DNA from: Stropharia rugosoannulata
Lineage: Eukaryota; Basidiomycota; Agaricomycetes; Agaricales; Strophariaceae
Assembly: GCA_028532985.1 (NCBI GenBank)
Contig: JANCIK010000007.1
Location: forward strand, 2,046,001 to 2,110,000
Length of the DNA stretch: 64,000 nucleotides
Reading direction: 5' to 3'
The position numbers were made by a program, and so were the translations under genes. Position 1 is the stretch's first letter; each line of letters opens with the position of its first letter. This document shows positions 47,868 through 57,607 of the stretch, piece after piece. Below the pieces are notes generated by a model that was given only the letters and a program-made list of their open reading frames with translations, was not told the origin of the DNA and did not search any database.

Positions 47868-49154
47868 CTAAAATTGTGAAATATTCATCCATGGGAGTAC
47901 TTGTCCATGCAATGCTTCAGTAATGGTGTGCTTAGAATGATAGATAATACAAATTCTGTCAATGTTGTTAGCCACCCCATGGACAAGTACCCTTGATGAC
48001 ATTCCGATAACTGTTCCACCTCTGTATGCCAGTCTAATGCCCAGGCCTGGTAATTCAAAGTACACATTGGGAGTGGTACCAATGTTGATCAAGACATCAA
48101 AGGCACTCGTATCGGCTCCTGTGTCTCGGTGAAACAGAGTGCTCCGGTTGCTGATAATGGTGATTGCCGTAAAAGGGGCACTCCAAAAATTCATCACCTC
48201 GGTCAATTCTGCTGAGTTGGCAAGCATATCGGGATGAGCCTGGATGTACTTCAAGCAAGCAATTCCTTGCTCGTACTGCTCTGGATGAATAATGGAAAGT
48301 AAGCCTCCAATCAAGGCCGAAAGCTCCTTCTGGCTCTCAAGCCAATTCCTGTTCTTTACATTTAACAAAGACGACATTTCCAGATTGTTGGTCTTCTAGT
48401 TACTCTTGTTATTATACACACACACTGTGCTCATGTCAAAGAACCCACCTCATGACCAACCTCATATGAGGAAGGTGCAATTGTTACAGTTCCTGACGCG
48501 ATCTCTGGAATGACATGCGATGCCAATTCCCGACCGGACGCCGAGCTCAATTCCCGACCGGACTCCGATGCTGATCCTGTGGCGTAGTATGTTGGCCCAC
48601 TTGAATTGTTAGATTTGTTTGCAACTTTTATGAATGACCCCATGGATGCTACACCTTCCCATATCATACTCTGCCACTATTTTTAGTTATTGTTATAAGG
48701 ACAATTTGGAACACTCAACCTCTCTTGATTTTGTTAGAGTATTTGGGAGATACCACAACAGTGTATTGCCAGATAAGTCTGTGATCAGACATGCCTCAGT
48801 GATAAGGGCTTCGCTACTTTGTAATCCTCCAAATTTTTTGGACATAGCTGTCTCCAGTTCTTGATTTTGACCGTTCTGTTTTTGAGTTAAACAAGAAACA
48901 TAATCTTCAACATTCCAGGATGTCTCTTCTATTAGAAATGGTAAGCAAGTCATCCACCAAATAGCAGTCCTTATCTTACTGCGGTTACGAAATGCTGTTA
49001 CGACCTCATCAACCATATCGTTGCAATCACATTGAAGACAAGCATTGTATGGCCAATGGATATTGACCACTTCGCCCGTGACAATTGTGTGGAAACGTGC
49101 CTTCATATATTTTGCAACAGTTTCTGTCAAGTCTAGTGCTAGTAAATGCGACAT
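47868..49154 (-). CDS. TET/JBP-family 2-oxoglutarate Fe(II) dioxygenase
   Basis: Three minus-strand exons (49154-48720, 48676-48449, 48395-47868) give 396 residues. The C-terminal part is a double-stranded beta-helix dioxygenase: LFHRDTGADTSAFDVL supplies the iron-binding HxD (His about 310, Asp about 312), followed by PNVYFELPGLGIRLAYRGGT, the distal His in VLVHGV (about 360) and an Arg in DRICIIYH (about 368) that fits the 2-oxoglutarate salt bridge. ITDLSGNTLLWYLPNTL near residue 135 matches the N-terminal part of fungal TET/JBP proteins. TET/JBP enzymes oxidise 5-methylcytosine or thymine in DNA. All ligands are present, so activity is plausible. The gene lies 387 bp from the right terminal repeat and is the last gene of the inner element. 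Demethylating the element is the likely benefit, but that is inference. Confidence 0.88.
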
Positions 49155-49541
49155 GGTACCTGACGTAGTGCAATGGACGGTCGTAGTAGTATACTAAGTA
49201 GTAGGGTAGTAAGAAAATGTTACTTCCACATGTATGTCACGTGCCGATGGGCCGAAATGGAGATGATCGGATACCGATTTGTAGTCGGAGAGGTCCGATT
49301 AACACCAGTATTTAGCCGACCTTACAATCACAGCAACATGCATTCAATGAGCAAAGACAATAACAAACATAAAATGCTTATATCTAAAAGGTCAATATCG
49401 GTGTCCGTCTGGATCCGGTGGCCGGCGCTGAGGACAGGTGTAGGATGTTGGAGCTGGTACTCTATCATATATATAAGAGCACTAAAAACCCCTACTTATA
49501 TAACAATCAGAATGCTTTGAGGATGCTAATTACCAAGCCGA
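49155..49541. other. Gap between TET/JBP gene and right terminal repeat
   Basis: No gene. CCGA-type motifs are dense at 49236-49320 (GTGCCGATGGGCCG, GATCGGATACCGAT, GCCGACC). The TET/JBP promoter should be here. Confidence 0.5.
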
Positions 49542-49781
49542 GTCTGGGTAGCTTGCCAGCGACCAACACCTCAGGGCACCGACCGACCCTCCGAGGGGTG
49601 GTGTGTCGGCCCGATGCCGAGCTGGAACGGTGGCTGGGAACCCGCATTCTGCCGGAATGACACTATAGCCTACGGTAGATGTTTAGTCGCCGGATCCGTC
49701 TGTGACACATGGCAGAGATCTAAATAAAGAATTGGCAGGAATGATGTTATGTCATATAGTATATATATAGTCCCCGAATAC
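49542..49781 (-). repeat. Right 240-bp terminal inverted repeat of inner element
   Basis: Reverse complement of 32815-33054 with four substitutions and no gaps. Confidence 0.95.
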
Positions 49782-49783
49782 AT

Positions 49784-49818
49784 TATAGGGTACAGTACCA
49801 GGGGACTGTTCTATGTGG
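49784..49818 (-). repeat. Right terminal inverted repeat of outer element
   Basis: Matches the outermost 35 bp of the left end with one substitution. It is followed by the TGCGA duplication at 49819-49823. It is cut off from the rest of its own terminal region by the inner element. Confidence 0.88.
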
Positions 49819-49897
49819 TGCGACAAGAGTACGGCCAATTGAGTCCACACCATGGATACGGTGCGTACTCTCTGTCATTTCTCCGATATAATGTAGA

Positions 49898-50070
49898 GAC
49901 AGGTAAAAGGCAGTGAGCTGGCAGTGAGGAGTAGTGAGTCCGTGACACGGCAGTGAGGATCCGTGAGAGTCAGTGAGTGGGCAGTGATGGTCAGTGACTA
50001 GTGACTCGGCAGTGAGAGTCAATGAGGCGGAAATGAGCGTCAGTGAGCGTCAGTGAGGGTCCGTGGGAGA
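49898..50070 (+). repeat. CAGTGAG motif array 1
   Basis: At least seven exact CAGTGAG copies and several one-base variants, spaced about 8-25 bp apart and all on the plus strand, lie just outside the outer element. Confidence 0.85.
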
Positions 50071-50161
50071 TAGTTTCTAGTATCTATGAGGCTAACGGAT
50101 ACTTCAAATAAAATAATGGTCATTGACATTGGCATTAACTTGAGTACAGATGTTAAATACA

Positions 50162-50504
50162 TCATCGGGAACCACGACGTTTCTTGCCTCGAGCACGACC
50201 ACAGCCGCGCCTACAAACACAAGGCTTTGGCTTTGGTTGACCCTCCTTTGTGTTGGGCACTGTGGGATTCTCAGTATACTGTGGCCCTCTCTGAAAATGA
50301 ATAAGAAAGAGTTCAAAATCATACAAGACACACAACATGTTGTCATCTCTGTCTTCTACGCTGTCTCCGTGATTCCAGTGCTCTGGAAGACCACTGTAAG
50401 GCCACCAGTACTAGTGGCTGCCTGCATCAAGTCCCCACTGAGCGTTACCTGCTGTTCCAGCTCGTTTAGAGACTTCGAACATTTCTTCTTCTCGTCGAGC
50501 AAGG
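50162..50504 (-). pseudogene. C-terminal exons of an unknown gene
   Basis: Two minus-strand exon-like pieces (50504-50360 and 50288-50162) splice in phase (GTAGAA donor, CAGAG acceptor). The first reads LLDEKKKCSKSLNELEQQV; the second ends KPCVCRRGCGRARGKKRRG and a stop. The composition is protein-like and the tail basic. No start codon or upstream exon can be found, and the piece sits between two CAGTGAG arrays, so it is probably a transposon-borne or truncated relic. The family is not recognised. Confidence 0.4.
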
Positions 50505-50884
50505 CTTAAGTGTGTAACAGATGTAAGACAAGTGAGAAGCAATAGTAGTAAGTGTTTATGTGATGTCTATACTGTTCACCATACTACATTTGCAGCTCTC
50601 TAATTACAAGAGCAAATTTGAAAATCAAAAGTCTAGAAGTCGACGAGAAACATATATTATATTGTAGAATGCTCTATGAAACACATATGAATATAACATG
50701 TAACCTAGTATAGTCTATGCACACCCGGATATACTGGCTAGAGCAATGAAGTAAATGTGAAGGTTATTGAAACTCTAGACATAGGTGTTCTCAAGTGCCA
50801 ACGAGTGTGAATACCTCGTTTAAGTCCACCTTGTTGGTGATCGTGAGAGTATGGCAACTGTACTAGGCAAGTCTGTTTAAGGCC

Positions 50885-51225
50885 GGGCAGTGGCAGTGAG
50901 CTAGTGGCAGTGAGCAGAAGTGACCAATCAGTGAAGTCAGTGAACAGTCAGTGAGTGGGAGTGATACAGCAGTGAGCTTCCAGTTAGGTCAGTGAACTGT
51001 CAGTGACTATTCAGTGAGATCAGTGACCCAGCAGTGGGGAGCATGAGCTGTCAGTGAGTGGCAGTGAACGTCAGTGAGAGCAGTGAGTGGTCAGTGAGTG
51101 GTCATTGAGAGAGCAGTGTGAGCAGTGTGAGCAGTGTGAGGTCAGTGTGAGGTCAGTGAGAACAGTGAGCGGTCAGTGAGAGGTTAGTGAGTTGTCAGTG
51201 AGTTGTCAATGGGTGATCAGTGAAT
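50885..51225 (+). repeat. CAGTGAG motif array 2
   Basis: More than a dozen exact CAGTGAG copies plus many variants (CAGTGAA, CAGTGTG, CAGTGAC) are crowded into about 340 bp in the same orientation as array 1. A few more copies reach to about 51290. Confidence 0.88.
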
Positions 51226-51689
51226 AATAAAGGTCAGACAGTGAGGTGGGGCACCGAGTCCGTGAGAAGTCAGTGAGTCCGTGAAACGTGCCCTCCATAG
51301 AACTGGCGCAAGCATTAGAGTCAGAGAGACGCAGGCGCGAATTTCTGTGGGAAAATGCACACACCTTCAGCACATTCCCTGCTGAAGTATTCACAATGGT
51401 CAAATAGCAAGCTTGACCCCTTGCCGTGCTCATTGCACTGTCCAGTGCAGCTGGCGCAACTATCGTTCCGACTGTACGTATTACTTGCTTGCCGAGTCAC
51501 TCTGTCCAACACTGGCGAAAACAGTATCAACATTTATTACTGTTTCTCAAAGGGCGTCGGCAGCCCGAGCCAACATGGTCGCGCTGTCGGATGTTTGCAA
51601 GCGTGTTGTTCTAGCAAGCACGTAGTACACGAAGGCATCGTGAGAACGGTGCACATGGTGCCGTGGTTATTTTTGCACACTGTTCAACT

Positions 51690-53400
51690 TTGACACACTT
51701 CATGTTTATACCTATACCTGAAATTTATTCCCAACTGCGCATGCCCCAGGCAGACTCTACCCTTGTCCTTGCCACACTACCAGTGCGGGTGAGGATGCGG
51801 GTGCGGGTGCGGCACCAACTGCGACGCATCAACATGGTTGAAATGCACAGACACAAATTGCAAATGCAGTCCGAATGTCCAAAAAGAACGTCTGACGTGC
51901 AAACCTACCCTTGTGCGTGCCAGGCTCATAAAGAGACAGACAAGAGACGGAGGACAAAGGGAGTAATCTCGAGGATGGATATACTATGCAAGAATGCCCT
52001 GGCACACTGGCTACAGATACTTTACGTATGCCATCCACGCGCCATTGTAGCTGCAGCCTACCAAGTCATAATCCCACACTACATTCGCACTGCTCTTCAG
52101 GCTACCAGCATCCATAATGTGCCTTCTCAGGGTGCATACACTTGCTTGCAGCATGACATCAACCTTGGAGATGCAAGGTGCTCCTGCATTGCTCAACATT
52201 GTCCCTGGATCGTGGACGCGACTCACGCAAGCGGGACTCATGACCGCACGCCTGCACAGCCATACTGCCTCTCTGCTATCCCGCCCATCGACTACTGCAC
52301 TAATATGCCCCTCCGCCTCATAGCCCCCTGCTGCGGCGCCATGCCACATAGTGGAGTATGTGGGTATTCATGTATACATTTCCCTACTTGAGTCTCCCCT
52401 GTTGTGGTTGCTGGTCTGCTCAGCAATTTCCCTGCTAGAATTGCCTTACATGTGCTCGACATAGGGGAAATTTTGACATGGGTGATGCGGTGCATGGGGC
52501 GGACAACAGATAAGGCGGACAACAGAAAAAGTGGGGTGCAAAGATGGCACATGATGAGTCGGTGGGGCCACGCAGCAGCACACAGCGGCTGATTTGCATG
52601 AACAGGTGCAGGACTCAGGAGGGTGTGAGTTTGGGCTTGTGCTCGGGATGACTTGCACGAAGCAGACATATGCGAGATGAGGAGGGCAGAGGGATGAGGG
52701 ATGAGGGAGGGAGGGACTTCACCACCTCAGACTCCACCTCTTTAAACAACCATTGTTCTGCCCGAATCTGACCAGCAACGTTTGTGCAACTATATGGCAC
52801 ATCTAGGTCCAGGTTCTACAGCTCGGGCTTCTTGAACTTACAGAAGTCATGCATTGTATCCGTAAATCTTGTGAATACATTCTAGTAGTCTGTTGTATGA
52901 AACCCCCACTGATATATGATTCCTGCCCTTCTGGCGCACTTTGTGACAAGCGACACATTTTGCATGGTAATGCAGACATGGGCATCAGAGGCAAGACTCT
53001 TAGCTTGACCTATCAGGAGAGCAGGAGAGCTGACAGCTGAGACAGATTGAGGGGTATGCTGCCCCGGCCCCTTTGTGACACCACATCTGGTTCCCGCCCA
53101 CCCGCAACTTCCAGTGCTTATGAGCCACTGTACATGTATGGAAGTAGTATATTACATTGCATTACAAGTACAATAGAATCGCCCACTAAGCAAAATATGC
53201 AGAAATTACTCTGAATCCCAGCCGCTTTACATCTGCTCCAGTAGTGGTATATAGACCTTCCTTTGATACACCAAGTCTGCTGTATTGGAGATATATCTGT
53301 TGTGGACCAAAGGTGCCATAAGATCCTGATACTGTGAGGGGTTTTATGTCTGTGAACAGTGTTGTGATAGGGTCATGACTAGGATTTAACAGGTCTGGTA
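51690..53400 (+). repeat. Segmental duplication, copy A
   Basis: This stretch matches 61195-64000 in the same direction. Matching landmarks are CTATACCTGA with the following GACAGACTC stretch, GTGCGGGTGCG, the CATGGTTG/CATGGATTG region, the TCCCTGGATCG/TCCCTGGTCG stretch, AACAACCATTGTTCTGCCCG, the block around CAGCTCGGGCT, and the 3' end of the HET gene. Small frames within (for example 51663-52391) have no family signature and run through the duplicated non-coding sequence. I see no additional gene between 51225 and 53185. Confidence 0.75.
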
Positions 53401-55549
53401 GCACAGGTACACCAACATTGTTGCCAATAGGTATGTCAATCTTGTCATGATCTTGATCAATGTCTGCAGTAAGAATAGCAAGAAAAAGGAAAGGTGGCTT
53501 TGGAAATGTGTCGGTGGTTGACGGTGCAGGATGGGTAATGTTTAGGTTTGAAATCCACTCTGATGTGTCTGTGCTATCATCCAGTGCAATATATGTCGAT
53601 GAGCGTGTAAATGGGTATTTCCAGGTTATTTGGCTCATAGATGTATTGGGGGGGAAATCTTTTTTGTATTCATCTTTTTTGAACACGGGAATTGCCAAGA
53701 ATGTTGCATGGACTCCTAAATGTGACAGTAGTATTGGCTCCCACAGAGTGAGTTCGGGTTTTTCGGCCATCTTTGTATGTCCAATGTAGTCAGTAACCTT
53801 TCGCGGCAGGATGGAATATTTGTCAGTGTGGTTGAAGAGATCCCGAAAGTCGGGCCTGGAAATCATTATCTGCTGAACCATTCGTCGTAGTGCATTTGTG
53901 GACCCCTCACCGTATGCAATGGGGATGCTAGCGTCGAGAAGACCCATTAAGGAGTAGACTTGATCTTCTGCACGGGTAACCTTGCGCTTTGCCGCAAGCT
54001 CCATAATTCTGCAGATGGGGATCATCGGCGGCAGCAGCAGATCCATGTTAAGAAGATAGAGCTTGCGCTGTGTAACTGAGGTAGCTTTGAAAACTTGGTA
54101 CTGCATTTCCACTGTCATCAGAACTTTGTTGTAATTCTCGGTAGAATCAAATTCAGGGTCTCTCAGGTGTGCGTCGAAATTGCCTGGGACTCGAAGCTGC
54201 GTCCAGTCACGGTTGTAGAAATAAATGTTGCTGTTTGCCACCAACTTTTGCAGTGTCCATCCCTGTGTGAACCACACGTCCTTTGGGATCTCCACAAATT
54301 CCAGTGTGTCAGCTAGGTACGCGATGCAGACGTGTGTGTGTCGATACCATTTGTACATTGAACGAATGGACTCATCCAGCTCAGTGCTGCTCTCCTTGTT
54401 TATACACACTGTATCCATCCAACCAAGTTGCAACCCGTGATCACAGGCGGCGACAGTGCAGAAATTGTCAATCTTGGCATTGCCGCGGGTATTCTGGGGG
54501 AGTCTGCGGTTGGCCCAGTCATGGAAGAGGACCTCTCCGGGAATGCCATGCAGCCAAGTGTGCGAAAGGATTGCATAGTTGCAGAAGTTGTTTACAATCT
54601 TAGTCAGGACAATGGTGTCCCTTGATTTCTGTCTGAGCTCCTGTTCATCTGGATAGGCAGCACATATGCGGGTTAGAATGATGTTGACCAGTGTGCTGCG
54701 GTCGACTAGAGTACAACTGCCCCCACGTGAGTCAAAGCTTATCATGCGGATTGGCATCGAGTTGAATACTCTCTTATTAACTCTTTTAACCAACTTGCTG
54801 GGTAATGCTAAAGACACATTTAATTAGATTAAAATATGCAAGTGAAACAACGTACTATATTCATTTGGATACACATCTACCAGATTGGATAAAAGGATAA
54901 ATCGCTCCTCAGATTTCGAGATTGATTCTTTTGGGAGCATTTCACTAGCTGGATATATTCATGTCAGCATCAGTCATTGTTTAGATAACAAATATACTTA
55001 CAGCACCGGTATTCGTCACTGAAATGCTCCTCTATTTCGGACACAGAAATGCCAATTACTAGAGCTAGTTAGGTACATAAAATACACATGCACAAACAAA
55101 AAGTTATTTAGTACCTTCTTGCTCATCAGTTGTACCATTTCCCACGGAATCAATCACTAAGTTTATGAAACTACCCAGCATCTTCAACAGCTGTTGCCCC
55201 TCAGTAGATGTGCACAGGCAGGTAATATCTGCGTCTGAATGCCAGCATTTCATCAACCTCTAAGAATGCAGCAGTTAAATTGTATACTCACCCGGTGTGG
55301 TAGGTTTGAAGAACCCAATCAGACTGGCCAAAAGAGCTAACCCACGCGGGTTGATGTCTACTTGTTGCTCTTAGCTTTGGTATACAGCGATCTTCCATCA
55401 AATGCCTGTCATTTACCTGCTGATTCTAGGTGCGAGAAACCTGGTGATTCTATTCACCGTATAGGTTTAGGTTCGATCCAACGATAGAGGTGTCGTAACT
55501 CAATCTACTCACCTAGTCCTAGAGTTAGGGAGCGTGCAATAGAAGTCAT
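53186..55549 (-). CDS. HET (heterokaryon incompatibility) domain protein
   Basis: Seven minus-strand exons (55549-55513, 55440-55417, 55360-55292, 55234-55115, 55064-55002, 54948-54856, 54807-53186) give 675 residues with all phases closed. The HET domain starts near residue 213 with YAILSHTWL, continues with LGWMDTVCINKESS, SIRSMYKWYRHTHVCIAYLADT and WFTQGWTLQKLVA, and the later RAEDQVYSLMGLLDASIPIAYGEG block is typical of the basidiomycete HET class. The N-terminal exons are small; NPRGLALLASLIGFFKPTT occurs near the start. HET proteins can trigger cell death upon non-self recognition in filamentous ascomycetes; the role in basidiomycetes is less certain. A paralogue's end lies at the right window edge. 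The first three small exons are less certain than the long last one. Confidence 0.87.
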
Positions 55550-56379
55550 CAAGTTACAAAGAAGCAATTTCAACGTGTCTGAGAATGGGCTGGATTCCTT
55601 TATATATATTTCAAAATGCTCTATTCATAGTATGTACATCAGTGTCAGACAAATTTGGATACATCGAGGTGTTGATCATGCATGCGCTGCCGGTGCTGTG
55701 CTTATCTCAACAGTTAAATAGACATTTTTATTTGAATGCAAGAGCTGCTTTTCTTTTAGTAGAAATAAACGAACCACAGAATGAGCTAGTAAAAAGCTAC
55801 TACATATACTGATACAGGAAATACCAAGTAGTATATGCCGAGGATAGCACGTCAAGTGGGCTGGTGTACCAGAATAAAACACCACACGTGTGCTTGTGAT
55901 TTGGTGTAGGATATATGGTGTACATCAATATCGGCCAGCCAGCTATTACTATGAGAGGTGGGCGGCTGTGATGGGTTGGAACACACGGTGAGACGGCGGT
56001 GCATGCAGATGCAGCAAGTCAATCTGGCGTGTATGGCAGAGATCTTGCTGGAGCAGTCTTGCTCGCGCCCATTGGTACTACTGTGGTCTGTCCTCAGGTT
56101 GTACCGTGAACGAGGGCGGAGCGCGTGGCGGAGGGGTGCGGGTGTTGGTGGTAGTGCTCTATCCTGGTACTGTTGCATAGGGAGTGGTGATGACTGTCCC
56201 AACTATGATTGCTGCGCACTTTTAACAGAGGTTGGTGTGTCTGGGAAAGGATGGCAAGGTAGGTCTGGGGCCCAGACGAGGCTTTGTGCACTGTGTAGAC
56301 GACGGGTGCTGACTGCTGTGATATTGCAGCTGTAAGCAGATGGGGGATGGATGATGGGATCAGTCCACACGGAACCTTG
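55550..56379. other. Intergenic region upstream of the HET gene
   Basis: No gene is supported. The right part (about 56100-56340) is a GC-rich block that is repeated, diverged, at about 58630-58845. A plus-strand frame of 125 codons crosses it but has no family signature. Confidence 0.5.
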
Positions 56380-56800
56380 CACTGCTGGCAGTGATTGCTG
56401 TTTTATTTGAAGCAGTAAAACATAAACAGGCATCACATCTGTTTCAAATTGAACACTTCAGCTGTTCAGAATAGAAAATTAATCAAACAGTTAAACAGTT
56501 TTATTTACTGTCTTATAAAAGAATATTTAATATGTTTTGATCAGTGTTTAATCAGTGTTTGATTTACCGCAGTTTAACTGTTTTGATTACTACTGTAAAT
56601 CAGAAATTGTTGAGAAATTTTCAATTTCTCACATAAAACAGTGATTAAAATGGTTAAGGGTTACTTTTGGCTGAGGTTTTTGGGGCTTTGCTGTTTTATT
56701 CAATGTTTTTGATGCGGAAAACTCAAAGTCTCCATTACTTAACATCAGTCAAACAGTTATTTTGCTGTTTTAAATGAAATATCTATCACTGCCAGCAGTG
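56380..56800. mobile_element. 421-bp AT-rich inverted-repeat element
   Basis: CACTGCTGGCAGTGAT at 56380-56395 is matched by its exact reverse complement at 56785-56800. The inside is AT-rich and full of AACAGT/ACTGTT words (for example at 56487-56500 and 56752-56760). It has no coding capacity. A target-site duplication is not clear, so the superfamily is not assigned; it has the look of a MITE. Confidence 0.65.
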
Positions 56801-56870
56801 TCGGGGGCTCTGTTGTATTGTGCGTGCCGAGTCCGGAATGATGCCTGAACAATAACAGGATCTGTCCCTA

Positions 56871-57607
56871 TGTTGACGCTACATTCAGCAAGCGCTATAT
56901 TACATCGGCGTGGCGCTGCTTCTCAGTGAATCAGCGCTACATTCAAACTGGTGCTACATTGTAATTGTGCGCTACATACATGGGTCAGGCTGAAGCTAGC
57001 AGCCTTTTGTAACCTATTAGACTAAGTCTCACTGGCCGGCTTGCCTCGGCTTCAACTCGGCTTCAACTCGGCCTTGTTTTGGCTTGTCCTCTGCCTTTTT
57101 GCCACACCAGCGTGAGGCACAAAAGGTCGGGATATGCTGGACAGTTTAATCATAATATATTGTGAAATTCCTCGCATAGAGACCTCTCTCTCTAATTTAC
57201 TTTGAAACACAAAGAAGCATTCATCACTTACTGATTACATGATGTTTTTGACATTTTTTCTATCTGATAATACAAAGGTTTCAGTCAGAGTGAGTAAGGA
57301 GTATTAGAAGTGGCGAATCCTCAACAATAGGATAAGGGATTTCTTGAATTAATTACACATGAATCTCATAACGAATGCTCATGCCAGGCTGGACAACAAG
57401 GCCGAGTTGAAGCCGAGTTGAAGCCGAGGCAAGCCGGCCAGTGGGACTTAGTCTAATAGGTTACAAAAGGCTGCTAGCTTCAGCCTGACCCATGTATGTA
57501 GCGCACAATTACAATGTAGCACCAGTTTGAATGTAGCGCTGATTCACCGAGAGAGTAGTGCCACGCCGACCGATGTAATATAGCGCCTGCTAAATGTAGC
57601 GTCAACA
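56871..57607. mobile_element. 737-bp foldback element with about 205-bp arms
   Basis: The arms 56871-57077 and 57395-57607 are inverted copies, starting TGTTGACGCTACATT on each side and reaching GGCCGAGTTGAAGCCG inside. They differ at scattered positions. The loop of about 300 bp has no gene. TA flanks both ends (56869-56870 and 57608-57609). The arms are studded with GCGCTA/TAGCGC words, which also occur just outside to about 57740. Confidence 0.78.

Larger units (their letters stand above)
32815..49781. mobile_element. Inner KDZ-type DNA transposon with TET/JBP cargo
   Basis: Perfectly collinear 240-bp terminal inverted repeats lie at 32815-33054 and 49542-49781 with only four differences, so the 16,967-bp element is probably young. 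Both ends read GTATTCGGGG outwards-in. The flanks allow only a 2-bp duplication (AT, or TA if shifted by one); no longer duplication fits. It lies in the right terminal repeat of the outer element. Gene order: unknown (minus), Zn-knuckle protein (plus), homeodomain-like protein (minus), CxC2-KDZ transposase (plus), acidic EDxPP protein (plus), TET/JBP dioxygenase (minus). The association of KDZ transposases with TET/JBP genes in basidiomycetes is established knowledge (Iyer and colleagues, 2014). Confidence 0.92.
17589..49818. mobile_element. Outer KDZ-type DNA transposon (interrupted)
   Basis: The element begins CCACATAGAACAGTCCCC at 17589 and ends with its reverse complement at 49818. The outermost 35 bp of the two ends match at 34 positions. 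It is flanked by TGCGA at 17584-17588 and 49819-49823, a 5-bp target-site duplication. A second stretch of terminal similarity continues inside (left 17645-17715, right 32720-32795 reversed, sharing GGGTTTAATGCAACAG). The right terminal repeat is split by a 17-kb inner element at 32815-49781, so the native length is about 15.3 kb. Cargo in order: CxC2-KDZ transposase (plus), basic protein (plus), 87-residue protein (minus), viroplasmin-like protein (minus), large 21-exon protein (plus). I see no TET/JBP gene of its own. Confidence 0.85.

Noticed and set aside
49898..51290. CAGTGAG arrays as a CRISPR-like array
   Set aside because: The repeat is only 7 bp, spacing is irregular and the genome is eukaryotic.
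51663..52391. 242-codon plus-strand frame in duplication copy A
   Set aside because: The homologous stretch in copy B is full of stops and frameshifts in the same frame, and no domain is recognisable.
55455..55480. GGTTCGATCC, resembling a tRNA T-loop
   Set aside because: The flanking bases do not form a T stem, no A box or anticodon arm fits, and the stretch lies in an intron of the HET gene.
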